From positions 2,884-66,883 of the forward strand of contig NZ_KQ474100.1 in assembly GCF_001401755.1 (NCBI RefSeq): a stretch of DNA of 64,000 nt. The letters are read 5' to 3'. The translations under genes and the position numbers were made by a program. This document shows, in pieces, positions 1 through 9,867 of this stretch (position 1 is its first letter; every line of letters starts with the position of its first letter). This DNA is from Aquimarina longa SW024. GTDB taxonomy: Bacteria > Bacteroidota > Bacteroidia > Flavobacteriales > Flavobacteriaceae. The notes beneath the pieces are model-generated. The model did not search any database and was not told the origin of the DNA. It saw only the letters and a program-made list of their open reading frames with translations.

Positions 1-324
1 CTAGCTACTGGGAGTAATTATACTATCGCTAGGAAGAGGTATTATAGTGCCGGGAGCAGTTATACTATCGCCGGGAAGAGGTATTATAGCGCCGGGAGCA
101 ATTATACTATCGCCGGGAAGAGGTATTATAGTGCCGGGAGCAATTATACTATCGCCGGGAAAGGGTATTATAGTGCCGGGAGCAGTTATACTATCGCCGG
201 GAAGAGGTATTATAGTGCCGGGAGCAGTTATACTATCGCCGGGAAAGGGTATTATAGTGCCGGGAGCAATTATACTATCGCCGGGAAGAGGTATTATAGT
301 ACTAGGAACAGTTATACTAGGGTT
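1..324. repeat. Tandem array of 21-bp half-units (42-bp period)
   Basis: From base 10 the sequence is built of alternating 21-bp half-units, GGGAGCARTTATACTATCGC+C and GGGAAGAGGTATTATAGTGC+C, giving a 42-bp full period. I count 14 well-kept half-units to base 303 and a degenerate one to about 324. The first nine bases of the window look like the tail of another unit, so the array probably starts outside the window. Because 21 is divisible by 3 the array stays open in a reading frame and translates as seven-residue repeats of the type PGxxIxx. No ribosome binding site or secretion signal supports translation, so I treat it as non-coding. Confidence 0.9.
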
Positions 325-338
325 TAATTCCCTAAGAC

Positions 339-402
339 CTGCCTCAACATTAAAATATTTTTTTCGTAAGCATACCTCGTAAGCTTACTTCGAGGTTGTT
401 GA
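339..402. repeat. REP-like dispersed element, copy 1
   Basis: This stretch aligns over about 60 bases with the one at 3470-3531. Both share TGCCTC, then AAATATTTTT, then a GCTT core, then CGAGGT and GTT. The central part can form a short hairpin, with CCTCG at 376-380 pairing with CGAGG at 391-395. It lies just after the tandem array. Function unknown. Confidence 0.55.
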
Positions 403-428
403 TTATACAATAATACAATCCTAAAAAA

Positions 429-460
429 TATATAAGGAAGGTCTAAGCCTTCCTTATATA
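429..460 (-). terminator. Intrinsic terminator after the 492-1193 gene
   Basis: There is a perfect 13-bp inverted repeat, TATATAAGGAAGG with CCTTCCTTATATA, around a 6-base loop. It lies about 30 bases beyond the stop codon of the minus-strand gene, so that gene is the likely client. The AT-rich ends could also let it work in the other direction. Confidence 0.75.
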
Positions 461-491
461 AATAGCTAAATACTAGTATTTCTAGGATCGA

Positions 492-1193
492 TTACAGGTA
501 ATAGGTACTGATATATCCTTTATAGCGTTCAGGGTTTTTTCTGAAGACATATTTTCCTGCCATACGTACCTCGTCTACTGCTTCTTTTAGATGCGAAAAA
601 GCCTTATCGCGTAATACTTTAGCTTTAGAGTTTTCTTGGGTAGCCCCATTAGCCTCTGCTAATAATTTTGCGATATCATTGGATAACTTAGCGGCAATAT
701 CCAATATTCTTAGGTCGAATTTAGCAGCAGTTAACTTTTCTGCGTTTTTTTTTCCTAGAGCGCTTAGATCACTTAGATCCTGTATCATATCAGCATTACC
801 AGTACCGTTATTAATCTCACGTACACGACTTAATAATTCAGGATTTTTTCTAAATGCATATCTAAAATCATTTAAGAGATCATCTCTCATTTCATAGGCA
901 TTAGGAGATTTTTCTTTCCACATTCGGTTAGCTTCTTCTTGGCTATAACGTTCGCTTACCCATAGTGATTGAGCATGACGCAAAGCACCAGCACGTATAG
1001 GAATATCTTCTCCGAATAGTTTCCAATTTAATCCAGATTTATTGATCAGAATATTCTTATCAACACCTGACCAGACATGTAGATTTTCCGCCTCTTGTAG
1101 AGCGTTATCTACAGGCATGTTAGGAGTTTTTACTTCATTAGGAGCTATCTCATTTAGCTCTGCTAGCTTGGCATCATAATTTTCTTTAGACAT
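492..1193 (-). CDS. Conserved hypothetical protein, 233 aa
   Basis: I do not know a function. The protein is soluble-looking, with no signal peptide or TM segment, and is mostly helical. It resembles a family I recall as widespread in Bacteroidota, recognisable by WKLFGEDIPIRAGALRHAQ near residue 58 and LRDKAFSHLKEAVDEVR near residue 192. An FRKNPE motif occurs twice, around residues 113 and 217, which hints at internal duplication. The gene stands alone, has its own hairpin terminator at 429-460, and is divergent from the broken DUF262 gene. The intact frame and conserved look suggest a real gene. Homology to any characterised toxin, effector or enzyme is not evident. Confidence 0.8.
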   Translation of the reverse strand: MSKENYDAKLAELNEIAPNEVKTPNMPVDNALQEAENLHVWSGVDKNILINKSGLNWKLFGEDIPIRAGALRHAQSLWVSERYSQEEANRMWKEKSPNAYEMRDDLLNDFRYAFRKNPELLSRVREINNGTGNADMIQDLSDLSALGKKNAEKLTAAKFDLRILDIAAKLSNDIAKLLAEANGATQENSKAKVLRDKAFSHLKEAVDEVRMAGKYVFRKNPERYKGYISTYYL

Positions 1194-1240
1194 GTATTAC
1201 TTGTATTATTTGTTAATTTCTTATGCAAGAATAGTATGTC

Positions 1241-1313
1241 TCAGTTTCATTTTTTGAAACTGAAGAATTTTCTTACAAAGAAAAATGAAAAAAAAAGTTT
1301 TTTTGTAAGAAAA
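1241..1313. other. Two hairpins in a divergent intergenic region
   Basis: A 9-bp inverted repeat, TCAGTTTCA with TGAAACTGA, sits at 1241-1263 around a five-T loop. A 12-bp repeat, TTTTCTTACAAA with TTTGTAAGAAAA, sits at 1268-1313 around a 22-base loop. They lie between divergent genes, where terminators are not expected, so they may be regulatory or leftovers of a lost gene. The rest of 1194-1417 shows nothing else I can name. Confidence 0.45.
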
Positions 1314-1417
1314 GGGAATGATTATTATCGGGTGTATAAAAAAAGAGTGTAGTTGCATTGAGAGTTTCCGTATAGTAGCCGTTTTTTTTAGTTGTATTTT
1401 TCTACAAAAAGAATCGA

Positions 1418-3170
1418 ATGTCATATTTAGGGGTATCAGTAAAAGAAGCAATCAACACTATAAATGGAGTAACGAACGGATGGTTTTTACCTGCGATTCA
1501 AAGACCGTATGTATGGGGGAGTCGGTATGAAACTGAAATTTATATTTGTAAATTATTTGATTCAATTTTAAAAGGTTACCCTATAGGTGGATTGATATTA
1601 TGGAATACAAAAGAAAAAGTTCCTTATCGAGAATTTATTACAGATTATTACAGTGGAGAAGTCCCGAAACTTGTTGATAAAGGTTTGCATGGTAGAGCAG
1701 ATAAGCACCTTGTTTATGATGGTCAACAAAGACTTCAGACATTATACAGTTGTTTAAAGTATACATTTCAGGGAAAAGTTCTTGTTTATGATTTGCTTTA
1801 TAATTTAAATGATGAAAAAGATCCTGAAAATACGGGGTTTTTATTTGTCACAAAGAATACAGACCTCCAATGGAACTATATTAGAATGAATGAACTATTT
1901 TCTAAATTACCTGATGATGAAAAACGAGCATATAGAAAATCAATATTAAAACTAAAAGAGAACGTATCTGATGAAGAAGAAACATTAGTTGAAAATAATA
2001 TTGATGTTCTTTGGGATATATTCGTTAAGACTGAAAAAAAATCACTGGCTTATTTTTCTATAGAAACCACAAGAGAAAAAGTGGTTAATGAAGTATTCGA
2101 AAGACTTAATACAGGAGGATTAGCTCTTTCACTAGCAGACTTATTATTTTCTAAAATTAAATCAGAACATTATGATTTTGAGGAAAAACTTCAGGGATGT
2201 TCCAAAAATATATATAACATCACAGGAAAAGGATACTTATTTAACGCCTATAATATTCTTCAACTGATTCATTTGTTAGTAAAAAAAGGAGTTAGAATAG
2301 ATCCAAGAAAAGTAAAACTATATGAAATAGAATTGTTTAAAACAATATGGGATAAGTTAGAAAACCCTTTACAATCTTTTTTTTTCAGACTATTTATGGG
2401 GACAATTCAAAATAAATAAAAACTCGATTATACCAAGAAACTTAGCATTATTACCTATCATGGTTTATTTTTATGAGATATTTAATAAAGGAGCTAAATT
2501 CAAAAATATTTCAAGCACTAACCTCAATAACATAAATAAGTACTTTATAAAATCTCAAATTAATGACTGGAATTTACAAAGTTTCATAGACAATTTTAGT
2601 AGAATCATTATAGAGCAATCACAATTAACAGATCAGATATTTGAGTTTCCGTTACAAAAAATAGAAGACTTTATTTCTGAAAAGAAAAAACGTAATACAG
2701 AAATTTATGAAGATACATTTGTAGGATATAGTTGGTTTGTATTAAAAATTCTTATCCCAGAACGAGCCTATCAGTTTGAACCAGATATTAAAGGACGTTT
2801 TAACCCCGAAATAGACCACATATTCCCTAAAAAACTAAAAAATAGCGATAATGATTATAAAAAATATGTAGATATCGTATGGAATATGCAACCTACAAAA
2901 GGAGAAATCAACGGTTTTAAAACTAATATTCATCCAAAAATATTTTTTACAGATAAAGCTGTAAATACGAAAGGAGAAAACATAATTGGAAGCAAATATA
3001 TAAGCGAGTATGAGTTTTTATTTCCTGTTAAAGACACTAATCAAATAAACTTTAATGATAAAATATGGGATAATCCAATAGATTTTATCGAAGAGCGTAA
3101 AAAAAGAATGATAACATATCTAAAGACCAAATATGATATAAGTTTTAAAATAGATGAAAATGAAAGCTAA
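1418..3170 (+). pseudogene. DUF262 / HNH (GmrSD-like) endonuclease, frameshifted
   Basis: Two frames together encode one protein of about 580 residues. The first part (1418-2419) is a DUF262 domain with an LPAIQRPYVWG start region and the YDGQQRLQTL motif near residue 100, the ParB-like nucleotide-binding site of GmrS. The second part (its first ATG is at 2460, stop at 3170) carries EIDHIFPKKL and a downstream asparagine-rich segment, an HNH-like nuclease centre (DUF1524/GmrD type). The break falls at a run of nine T at 2377-2385. Removing one T joins the frames and restores a continuous reading (SFFSDYLWGQFK and onward into the second part). Such proteins usually cut modified phage DNA. The gene could be dead, phase-variable or hit by a homopolymer sequencing error. 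Neighbours are divergent and unrelated. Confidence 0.85.
2377..2385 (+). other. Nine-T homopolymer at the frameshift point
   Basis: Nine consecutive T lie exactly where the DUF262/HNH gene changes frame. Eight T would give an unbroken gene. Tracts of this kind can slip during replication or transcription. Confidence 0.8.
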
Positions 3171-3599
3171 TCATCACTTCCACATCTGTTATTTTTAAAA
3201 GTAATTTTTATATGCACTCAAAAACCTATAAGATCATCAGGGTTAGTTTAAACAGCGTATAAACGCAATACGAGAGGTTAGGATCGACCTAAACCCTTTG
3301 GATAGGGCTGTTAGCTTATTCTTTATAATAGGTTACCCTATAATCGGTTTGTTGTTTTATCTTTGAGACTACAAAAAAATCATACTAATTGGATTACATG
3401 CGAATCAAAAGAAAAATGAGCTAAAAAGGAGAATTTATTCACTAAGTGAGATTTTTATGTTCCGAGGCTTGCCTCGATACCAAAAATATTTTTCAAACGA
3501 ATGCCTTTGGGCTTGTCCCGAGGTAGTTTACTAAAAATTAACTTGTATTTAAAACTCTAAATCATAATACAATAATCAAAATAAATAAACTTAGGATAT
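3171..3599. repeat. Gene-free stretch with REP-like element, copy 2
   Basis: No gene is visible. The left part has short imperfect inverted repeats (GCG/CGC near 3257, and AGGTTAGG against ACCTAAACC near 3276-3296) that I cannot assign. The right part, about 3463-3531, is a second copy of the REP-like element also found at 339-402. It has a tight CGAGGC-TT-GCCTCG hairpin at 3463-3476 and the GCTT...CGAGGT core. No tRNA fold was recognised. Confidence 0.5.
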
Positions 3600-4085
3600 A
3601 TGGATATAAAAACTCATTGGCATCTAATAAGAAAACATTTTAATCAAAGTTTTAGATCTAATTTTCATGTATCCATAGCATCTGTAGATTCTGATAGTAA
3701 TCCAACCGTAACTCCAATAGGTTCATTATTTCTGAATGATAATCAAACAGGCTTTTATTTTGAAAAATTCCCTTCGAAGTTACCTACTCATGCAGAAGCA
3801 AATAAAAACATATGTATATTGGGAGTGAATAGCAATACTTTTTTTTGGATAAAAGCATTATTTAGAGAAAAGTTCAGCACCCCGCCTGCAATTAAACTAT
3901 ATGGTCAATTAGGGGGTAGAAGAAAGGCTACAGATCGAGAAACAAACCGATTGAATAGAAGAATGAAAGCTACTAAAGGATTAAAAGGAAATACTTACTT
4001 GTGGGGAAAAATGGAATATGTAAGAGAAATAACCTTTACAAAAGCTCAAAAAATAAACTTAGGAAAAATGACTAATGAATTTTAA
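3600..4085 (+). CDS. Pyridoxamine 5'-phosphate oxidase-like flavin-binding protein
   Basis: The 161-residue protein has the split-barrel layout of the PNPOx-like superfamily. An early strand contains NFHVSIASVDSDSNPTVTPI, the usual substrate/flavin strand, followed by a GSLFL strand. A later segment with LGRRK-like basic residues is less typical. It is probably an FMN- or heme-utilising general stress type protein rather than true PdxH, which is encoded separately at 39168. There is no signal peptide. It is followed after 57 bases by the DUF4166 gene in the same direction, so the two may be co-transcribed. The exact substrate cannot be told from sequence. Confidence 0.7.
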   Translation: MDIKTHWHLIRKHFNQSFRSNFHVSIASVDSDSNPTVTPIGSLFLNDNQTGFYFEKFPSKLPTHAEANKNICILGVNSNTFFWIKALFREKFSTPPAIKLYGQLGGRRKATDRETNRLNRRMKATKGLKGNTYLWGKMEYVREITFTKAQKINLGKMTNEF

Positions 4086-4142
4086 GCGGTAGATATACTT
4101 TAGTTTTTAATTAAAAGACGACGCGCAATTAAAATTGGAGAT

Positions 4143-4820
4143 ATGTCGGCATATAAACAACAAATGGGGAGTGAGTATTTAAAACTACACCCAGAAATTC
4201 AAAAAAGATTTGATTTTTCTACAGATAATGCTATTGCTTTTATTGGTAAAGGAGTGATGGAAAAGATCTGGACAGGAAATAAACTGACAGTATCTTTATT
4301 AAAGTTATTGTCAAAATCAAATATATTATTTCCCAGAGAGGGAGAAAATATTGAATATGAAATTCATAATTATCCATATAAAGATCGTTTTAACAGAGAA
4401 GTACATTCTATGAATCGTGTATTCTTTTTTGATGATGAAGAACAGCGATTTGATGGTACAGCACTATTTAGTGATCGTAATAATCAGATCATTGAATACC
4501 TAGGGCTTGATCAAAAAATCTTTTTTAAAATGGGATTATCTGTAGCAGAACATGGAGCCATTAAATTTATTTCTGGAGATCAATATGTGTTTATTCTAGG
4601 AAAAAAAATCAAGATCCCCTCATTTATAAGAGGCAATATAGAATTATTAGAATGGTATGATGATACTACAGAGCGTTTTTATTTAGATCTCTCTGTTACA
4701 ACAACATTACTAGGGCCTTTATTTGGTTTTACAGGTTGGTTTACAGGAGAATATTTAGATTTTAAGAATAAAAAACTCCCTGAAAAATTTAAACCTACTT
4801 ACGAGCAAAAAAAAGAATAG
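4143..4820 (+). CDS. DUF4166 domain-containing protein
   Basis: This 225-residue cytosolic protein fits the DUF4166 family. Signs are an N-terminal LHPEIQKRFDF segment, a central stretch on a modified starting molecule (NREVHSMNRVFFF), and a C-terminal region rich in hydrophobic strands with GLSVAEHGAIKF and LLGPLFGFTGWFTGEY. The biochemical role of the family is not known to me; members often sit with DoxX-like or NAD-epimerase proteins. Here it follows the PNPOx-like gene and precedes the secreted serine hydrolase by 71 bases. All three genes run in one direction and end at the shared terminator at 6034-6062, so they may form one loose transcription unit. Confidence 0.7.
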   Translation: MSAYKQQMGSEYLKLHPEIQKRFDFSTDNAIAFIGKGVMEKIWTGNKLTVSLLKLLSKSNILFPREGENIEYEIHNYPYKDRFNREVHSMNRVFFFDDEEQRFDGTALFSDRNNQIIEYLGLDQKIFFKMGLSVAEHGAIKFISGDQYVFILGKKIKIPSFIRGNIELLEWYDDTTERFYLDLSVTTTLLGPLFGFTGWFTGEYLDFKNKKLPEKFKPTYEQKKE

Positions 4821-4891
4821 GAGAACAAAAGCAGAATCTTATCTTTAGCTGTAATTTTATATAAAAAAACTATTAGTCAATATTAAAAATA

Positions 4892-6016
4892 ATGAAATAT
4901 ATACTCTTTTTTATCTTAAGTTTATTATTAAATCCATTGATATCAAATGGGCAAGACATAAAAATAGACACATTACAAATCAATAATTTTTTTAATCAGC
5001 AGTATCGTTCTCATCGATTTAATGGAGTAGTACTTATCGCTCAGAACCATAAAATTTTATACAAAAAAGAATATGGTTATGCCAATATAGAACATAAAAC
5101 TGGATTTACAGACTCAACAAAGTTTCAGATAGCTTCTGTTTCTAAGCAGTTTACGTCTTTTGGGATATTAATTTTGGAGCAAGAAAAAAAATTAAGTATC
5201 AATGATCCGATCTCTAAATATTTAGAAGATTTTCCTTTTTCTAAGATTAAGATCAAACACTTAATGTCACATACCTCTGGGTTACCCAATTTTGTAGATA
5301 GCATGTGGAAAGATCTAGATACTACAGTGGTCAATGGTAATGAAAACATGCTTGCGATGCTAAAAAGTAAGAAGTATTCGCTACAGTGGGAGCCTGGGAG
5401 TAAATTCGAATACAGTGATATTGGTTATTGCATTTTAGCTACTTTGATAGAGAAAATAAGCGGAGTTCGATTTAATGAGTTTATGAAAGCTAAATTATTT
5501 GAGCCAGCGCAAATGAAGAATACTACTGCTCAGTTAGTGACTGATTATAGAAAAATCAAAACCTCTAACCTGAGTATGGGATATCATTTTGATACAGCCT
5601 CGAACTCAATGAAGGTTGCATACGAGTTACCACAATATAGTTCTGTTTATTGGTTAGGGGGTTTTTATGGAGATGGTTCGGTGGTAAGTTCCATACATGA
5701 TTTATTAGTATGGGATAAAGCGCTTTATGAAAGAAAAATAATATCAGAAGAGAGTCTTAAGAAAGCAATGTCACCTATGCTACTAAACAATGGTAAAAAG
5801 GCAAAAGCTTGGGGAGAAAATTATGGATTCGGGTGGTTATTGCATGATTCGCCAGTTTTTGGAAAAATAGAAACACATACTGGGGGGCAACCAGGATATA
5901 GTTCTCGATTAACCAGATGCCCTGATAAAAATTTGACTATAATTATATTGTCTAATATGACAATACCTAATTTTTGGGAGATGAATTTATTAAAAGAATT
6001 AGAAAAACAGCAATAA
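4892..6016 (+). CDS. Secreted serine hydrolase, class C beta-lactamase family
   Basis: The 374-residue protein starts with a clear signal peptide (KYILFFILSLLLNPLISNG), so it acts in the periplasm or outside. It has the three signatures of the beta-lactamase/transpeptidase-like fold: SVSK with nucleophile Ser82 and Lys85, YSD near residue 176 as the Tyr motif, and HTGG near residue 330 in the KTG position. The usual YxN is YSD here. Such Bacteroidota proteins are mostly esterases or D-amino-acid peptidases, not true antibiotic-degrading enzymes, and no substrate can be assigned. The gene is the last of three plus-strand genes and ends just before a strong bidirectional terminator. Confidence 0.85.
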   Translation: MKYILFFILSLLLNPLISNGQDIKIDTLQINNFFNQQYRSHRFNGVVLIAQNHKILYKKEYGYANIEHKTGFTDSTKFQIASVSKQFTSFGILILEQEKKLSINDPISKYLEDFPFSKIKIKHLMSHTSGLPNFVDSMWKDLDTTVVNGNENMLAMLKSKKYSLQWEPGSKFEYSDIGYCILATLIEKISGVRFNEFMKAKLFEPAQMKNTTAQLVTDYRKIKTSNLSMGYHFDTASNSMKVAYELPQYSSVYWLGGFYGDGSVVSSIHDLLVWDKALYERKIISEESLKKAMSPMLLNNGKKAKAWGENYGFGWLLHDSPVFGKIETHTGGQPGYSSRLTRCPDKNLTIIILSNMTIPNFWEMNLLKELEKQQ

Positions 6017-6033
6017 TTATTATCGATACTATA

Positions 6034-6062
6034 ACCTCACAGGTCTTAAAGACCTGTGAGGT
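6034..6062. terminator. Bidirectional terminator between convergent genes
   Basis: A perfect 14-bp inverted repeat (ACCTCACAGGTCTT with AAGACCTGTGAGGT) is centred on one base. It lies between the stop codons of the serine hydrolase (+) and the carboxyltransferase gene (-), and serves both. Confidence 0.85.
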
Positions 6063-6075
6063 AGTTTATAATTAA

Positions 6076-7617
6076 TTATAGTGGAATGTTTCCATGTTTT
6101 CTTTTAGGACGTTCTACCGTTTTGTTTTCGAGCATACTAAACCCTTTAATTAGTTTTCTTCGGGTATCTTTTGGTAAGATTACTTCATCTATAAAACCTC
6201 GTTGTGCAGCACGATATGGATTTGCGAATTTCTCTGCATATTCGGTTTCTTTCTCTAATAGCTTTGCTGCAGGATCATCAGCATCTTTGATTTCTTTTCT
6301 AAAAATAATCTCACTAGCTCCTTTAGCTCCCATTACCGCAATCTCTGAAGAAGGCCAAGCAAAGTTAAGATCAGCACCAATATGCTTAGAATTCATTACA
6401 TCATAAGCACCACCATAGGCCTTACGAGTGATCACAGTTACTTTAGGTACTGTAGCTTCACTTAGTGCATATAATAATTTAGCGCCGTGTACAATAATAC
6501 CATTCCACTCTTGATCGGTACCTGGTAAAAATCCAGGAACATCGACTAATACTAATAGTGGAATATTAAAGCAATCACAAAAACGTGTAAATCGTGCCGC
6601 TTTTTTAGAACTATTAACATCGAGAACTCCTGCCAAAAATTGAGGCTGATTGGCTACAATCCCGATACTTCTTCCACCTAGGCGGGCAAAACCTACAATA
6701 ATATTTTCTGCATAGTCTTTATGAATTTCATAGAATGAATCGGTATCAATAATTCCACTAATTACCCCATGCATATCATAAGGCTTATTAGGATTATCAG
6801 GTATAATAGTAGAAAGTGTATCTCTAACTTCGTCAGTTAACGTATACGCTATTTTTTTTGGTAACTCTTTATTGCTTTGTGGAAGATAGCTCAGTAATTT
6901 CTTTAGATCTTCTAGGCATTCTATATCATTGGTAGAAGTAATATGTGCGACTCCTGATTTTGTAGAATGGGTACTGGCACCTCCCAGTTCTTCAGAAGTA
7001 ACTTCTTCATTAGTTACTGTTTTTACTACATTAGGTCCTGTAACGAACATATAACTGGTATTTTCTACCATCATCGTAAAATCAGTCATGGCAGGAGAGT
7101 ATACGGCTCCTCCGGCACAGGGTCCCATAATAGCAGAGATCTGAGGAATCACACCAGAGGCTTGTACATTTTTATAAAAGATATCAGCATACCCTCCTAG
7201 AGAGCGAACTCCTTCTTGAATCCTAGCACCTCCGGAGTCATTAAGACCAATAATTGGTGCGCCTGTTTTTATTGCCATATCCATTATTTTACAAATTTTC
7301 TCGGCATGTGTTTCTGATAATGCTCCGCCAAAAACGGTAAAATCTTGCGCAAAAATATAGATCAATCGTCCATGTATAGTTCCGTATCCTGTAACAACAC
7401 CATCCCCATAATAGATTTCTTTATCCATCCCAAAATCAGTGGTTCGATGTGTTACTAAAATACCAATTTCTTCAAAAGAACCTTCATCGAGTAGATATTC
7501 GACACGCTCACGAGCGGTTAATTTTTTCTTTTGATGTTGTTTTTCGATACGTTGTTGACCACCACCTAATTTTGCCTGAGTAACTTTATCTTGTAGTATT
7601 TTTATTTTTGAATCCAT
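6076..7617 (-). CDS. Acyl-CoA (propionyl-CoA type) carboxylase, beta subunit
   Basis: This 513-residue carboxyltransferase moves CO2 from carboxybiotin to an acyl-CoA. The crotonase-like fold is full length. The first half carries [11 protein letters not shown] and [16 protein letters not shown], the oxyanion/CoA-binding loops. The second half carries [14 protein letters not shown] and [12 protein letters not shown], typical of the PccB/AccD5 family. The homohexameric PccB-type length and the partner genes suggest propionyl-CoA, feeding methylmalonyl-CoA to succinyl-CoA, though acetyl-CoA cannot be excluded. It is the last gene of a minus-strand operon, five bases after the biotin carboxylase stop, and shares the terminator at 6034-6062. 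Confidence 0.9.
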   Translation of the reverse strand: MDSKIKILQDKVTQAKLGGGQQRIEKQHQKKKLTARERVEYLLDEGSFEEIGILVTHRTTDFGMDKEIYYGDGVVTGYGTIHGRLIYIFAQDFTVFGGALSETHAEKICKIMDMAIKTGAPIIGLNDSGGARIQEGVRSLGGYADIFYKNVQASGVIPQISAIMGPCAGGAVYSPAMTDFTMMVENTSYMFVTGPNVVKTVTNEEVTSEELGGASTHSTKSGVAHITSTNDIECLEDLKKLLSYLPQSNKELPKKIAYTLTDEVRDTLSTIIPDNPNKPYDMHGVISGIIDTDSFYEIHKDYAENIIVGFARLGGRSIGIVANQPQFLAGVLDVNSSKKAARFTRFCDCFNIPLLVLVDVPGFLPGTDQEWNGIIVHGAKLLYALSEATVPKVTVITRKAYGGAYDVMNSKHIGADLNFAWPSSEIAVMGAKGASEIIFRKEIKDADDPAAKLLEKETEYAEKFANPYRAAQRGFIDEVILPKDTRRKLIKGFSMLENKTVERPKRKHGNIPL

Positions 7618-7622
7618 AACTA

Positions 7623-9065
7623 TTATAGTGTTGGTATGCGTAATGTTTTTTGATCTTCTATATATTGTTTCATAGCAATTAAAGCTGCAATCTTGGCTTC
7701 TTTTTCTATTTCGGACTGTATGATATCAGGAGTAAAGTATTTTTTTACAAAATGAGTATCGAAATTACCAGAACGGAAAGCATCATGCTCAAACACAAAT
7801 TTTCCAAAAGGTAATGTGGTTTGTACTCCTTTAATGTTATAGTTTTCAATAGCCAGAAGCATTAATTGTATAGCTTCTTCTCTGGTGGTACCATATGTAA
7901 TGAGTTTGGCAAGCATAGGATCGTAGTAGATCGGAATTTCCATACCTTCTTCAAAACCATTATCTACTCTAATTCCTTTTCCAATAGGAATCTTGTAGGT
8001 CTCTAAAGTACCTACACTAGGTAAGAAGTCATTTAAGGGATCTTCTGCATATATTCTTAACTCTAATGCGTGTCCTTTTATAGAAAGATCTTCTTGTTGG
8101 ATAGGTAGTTTTTCACCTCTAGCAACTTGTATTTGTAGCGCTACAAGATCTGTTCCTGTAATGAGTTCACTAACAGGGTGTTCTACCTGTAGTCGGGTAT
8201 TCATTTCTAGAAAGTAGAAGTTGTGATTTTCATCTAATAAAAACTCTACAGTACCTGCACCTAAGTAATCGCATGCTTTGGCAACTTTTACTGCTGCATT
8301 ACCCATTTTAGAACGTAATTCTGGTGTAAGTATAGCAGAAGGAGCTTCTTCTACCACTTTTTGATGTCGTCGCTGTACACTACATTCTCTTTCGAATAAA
8401 TGAATTACATTACCATGACTATCTGCCATCACTTGTATTTCTATATGCCGAGGTGAAGCTACATATTTTTCTATAAATACAGAACCATCACCAAATGCAG
8501 AGGTAGCTTCACTAATGGCTCGGTTCATTTGTGACTCCAGATCTTTTTCTTCTTCTACCACGCGCATTCCTTTTCCACCACCACCAGCAGAAGCTTTGAT
8601 TAGTATTGGAAACCCTATCTCTGCTGCAATAACTTTAGCCTTAGTAATGTCTGTAATAGCTTGATCTATACCCGGAACCATAGGGATGCCATATGCTTTA
8701 ACAGCATCTTTGGCTGCTAACTTGCTTCCCATAATTTTAATGGCTTTAGACTTAGGACCAATAAAAATGATATTGTTTTTTTCTATTTCTTCTGCAAAAT
8801 CGGCATTCTCACTTAAGAACCCATATCCAGGATGTATAGCATCTACATTAAGTTGTTTAGCAACTTCAATAATTTTAGAACCTAATAGGTAAGATTGGTT
8901 AGATGGAGCTTCTCCAATGCAAACTGCTTCATCAGCAAATTTTACATGAGGAGCATTTCTATCCACAGTAGAGTATATTGCTACGGTTTTAATTCCCATT
9001 TTACGAGCTGTAGTCATCACCCGAATTGCAATTTCACCTCTGTTTGCTACTAATATTTTTTTCAT
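7623..9065 (-). CDS. Biotin carboxylase subunit of acyl-CoA carboxylase
   Basis: The 480-residue protein carboxylates biotin with ATP and bicarbonate. The N-terminal domain opens with [16 protein letters not shown]. The ATP-grasp domain has the glycine-rich lid [14 protein letters not shown] near residue 158 and the catalytic [14 protein letters not shown] near residue 290. The length matches a stand-alone AccC/PccA-type biotin carboxylase without the fused biotin-carrier domain, which is encoded just upstream at 9159-9644. The last 30 residues form a short helical tail absent from E. coli AccC. It is the middle gene of the three-gene minus-strand operon. Confidence 0.92.
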   Translation of the reverse strand: MKKILVANRGEIAIRVMTTARKMGIKTVAIYSTVDRNAPHVKFADEAVCIGEAPSNQSYLLGSKIIEVAKQLNVDAIHPGYGFLSENADFAEEIEKNNIIFIGPKSKAIKIMGSKLAAKDAVKAYGIPMVPGIDQAITDITKAKVIAAEIGFPILIKASAGGGGKGMRVVEEEKDLESQMNRAISEATSAFGDGSVFIEKYVASPRHIEIQVMADSHGNVIHLFERECSVQRRHQKVVEEAPSAILTPELRSKMGNAAVKVAKACDYLGAGTVEFLLDENHNFYFLEMNTRLQVEHPVSELITGTDLVALQIQVARGEKLPIQQEDLSIKGHALELRIYAEDPLNDFLPSVGTLETYKIPIGKGIRVDNGFEEGMEIPIYYDPMLAKLITYGTTREEAIQLMLLAIENYNIKGVQTTLPFGKFVFEHDAFRSGNFDTHFVKKYFTPDIIQSEIEKEAKIAALIAMKQYIEDQKTLRIPTL

Positions 9066-9158
9066 ATTAATTGTATTGAAACTAAGTACTACCTATTAAA
9101 AACGAATAGTTTAAAAGGTATACATGTGTTTTAATTCTTTTTTAATGTCTACTATAAG

Positions 9159-9644
9159 TTATTCGAACTCGATTAATAATTGCCCCTTATCTACAGCATC
9201 ACCTGTATTGGCAGCAATAGACTTAATAACTCCATCTCTAGGAGATAGAATATTATTTTCCATTTTCATGGCTTCTAAAATAAGTAAAGGATCATCTTCT
9301 TTTACTTCCTGACCAATCGTAACTTGAATATCTAACAATAATCCAGGCATTGGAGCTTTAATAGCATGTACTTGTTTTGATCCTCCAATAGAAAATCCCA
9401 TTGCGGCAATCTTTAAATCTAATTGATTAGCAACCTCAATCTGGTAGGTGTTATTGTTAATTTTAACCTCATAATTTCTGGAATTAAAATCAGATCGTAA
9501 AATTTCTGTATGGTAAGATGTGTTGTTTTGTATTAAATGATAATTCGAATCTGAATTAGTTACAATATCTATTTTATAAATATCTTCTTCAGTAAATTCA
9601 AATTCAAATTTCTTATTGACTTTAGTTTTGTATGTACTACTCAT
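9159..9644 (-). CDS. Biotin carboxyl carrier protein of acyl-CoA carboxylase
   Basis: This 161-residue protein carries biotin between the other two subunits. The C-terminal biotinyl domain has EAMKMEN, with Lys127 as the biotin site, and the preceding KAPMPGLLLDI strand. The N-terminal 85 residues are a variable strand-rich region, similar in position to the BT domain of propionyl-CoA carboxylases, that could hold the carrier to the complex. It is the first gene of the operon; the gap of 93 bases to the next gene has no hairpin. The start is supported by the good N-terminal strand and the lack of open frame upstream. Confidence 0.9.
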   Translation of the reverse strand: MSSTYKTKVNKKFEFEFTEEDIYKIDIVTNSDSNYHLIQNNTSYHTEILRSDFNSRNYEVKINNNTYQIEVANQLDLKIAAMGFSIGGSKQVHAIKAPMPGLLLDIQVTIGQEVKEDDPLLILEAMKMENNILSPRDGVIKSIAANTGDAVDKGQLLIEFE

Positions 9645-9867
9645 AAGTGTGAATATTTGATTTGCAAGATAAATATAGATATTAAAAAGAACCAGATAAT
9701 AATTAGAAGTTTATTTATTTCAATTTTATGTAAAACGATTAATATTCCATGTCAAAATTCTAAAAAAAGAAAAGTTATAATCAATCTATAATTTGGGAGA
9801 TCGTATGATATAGGATAATATGATGAGAATTCATTATTGAATTATAGTCATATTTAAGAAATTACGA
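9645..9867. other. Intergenic region upstream of the carboxylase operon
   Basis: This 223-base AT-rich gap between two minus-strand genes must hold the carboxylase promoter. I recognise no clear TAnnTTTG box, operator or hairpin in it. Confidence 0.3.

Noticed and set aside
47..382. 111-residue frame over the first tandem array
   Set aside because: It starts at GTG without a ribosome binding site and consists only of the repeat translated. A 21-bp unit keeps any stop-free frame open, so the frame length is no evidence of coding.
1318..1530. 70-residue plus-strand frame upstream of the DUF262 gene
   Set aside because: It overlaps the start of the DUF262 gene in another frame and shows no domain or signal.
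3240..3400. Possible tRNA or small RNA
   Set aside because: Short inverted repeats exist, but no cloverleaf, CCA end or T-loop motif could be fitted.
4892..6016. True antibiotic-degrading class C beta-lactamase
   Set aside because: The family fold is clear, but the Tyr motif is YSD and no AmpC context exists; an esterase or peptidase is more likely.
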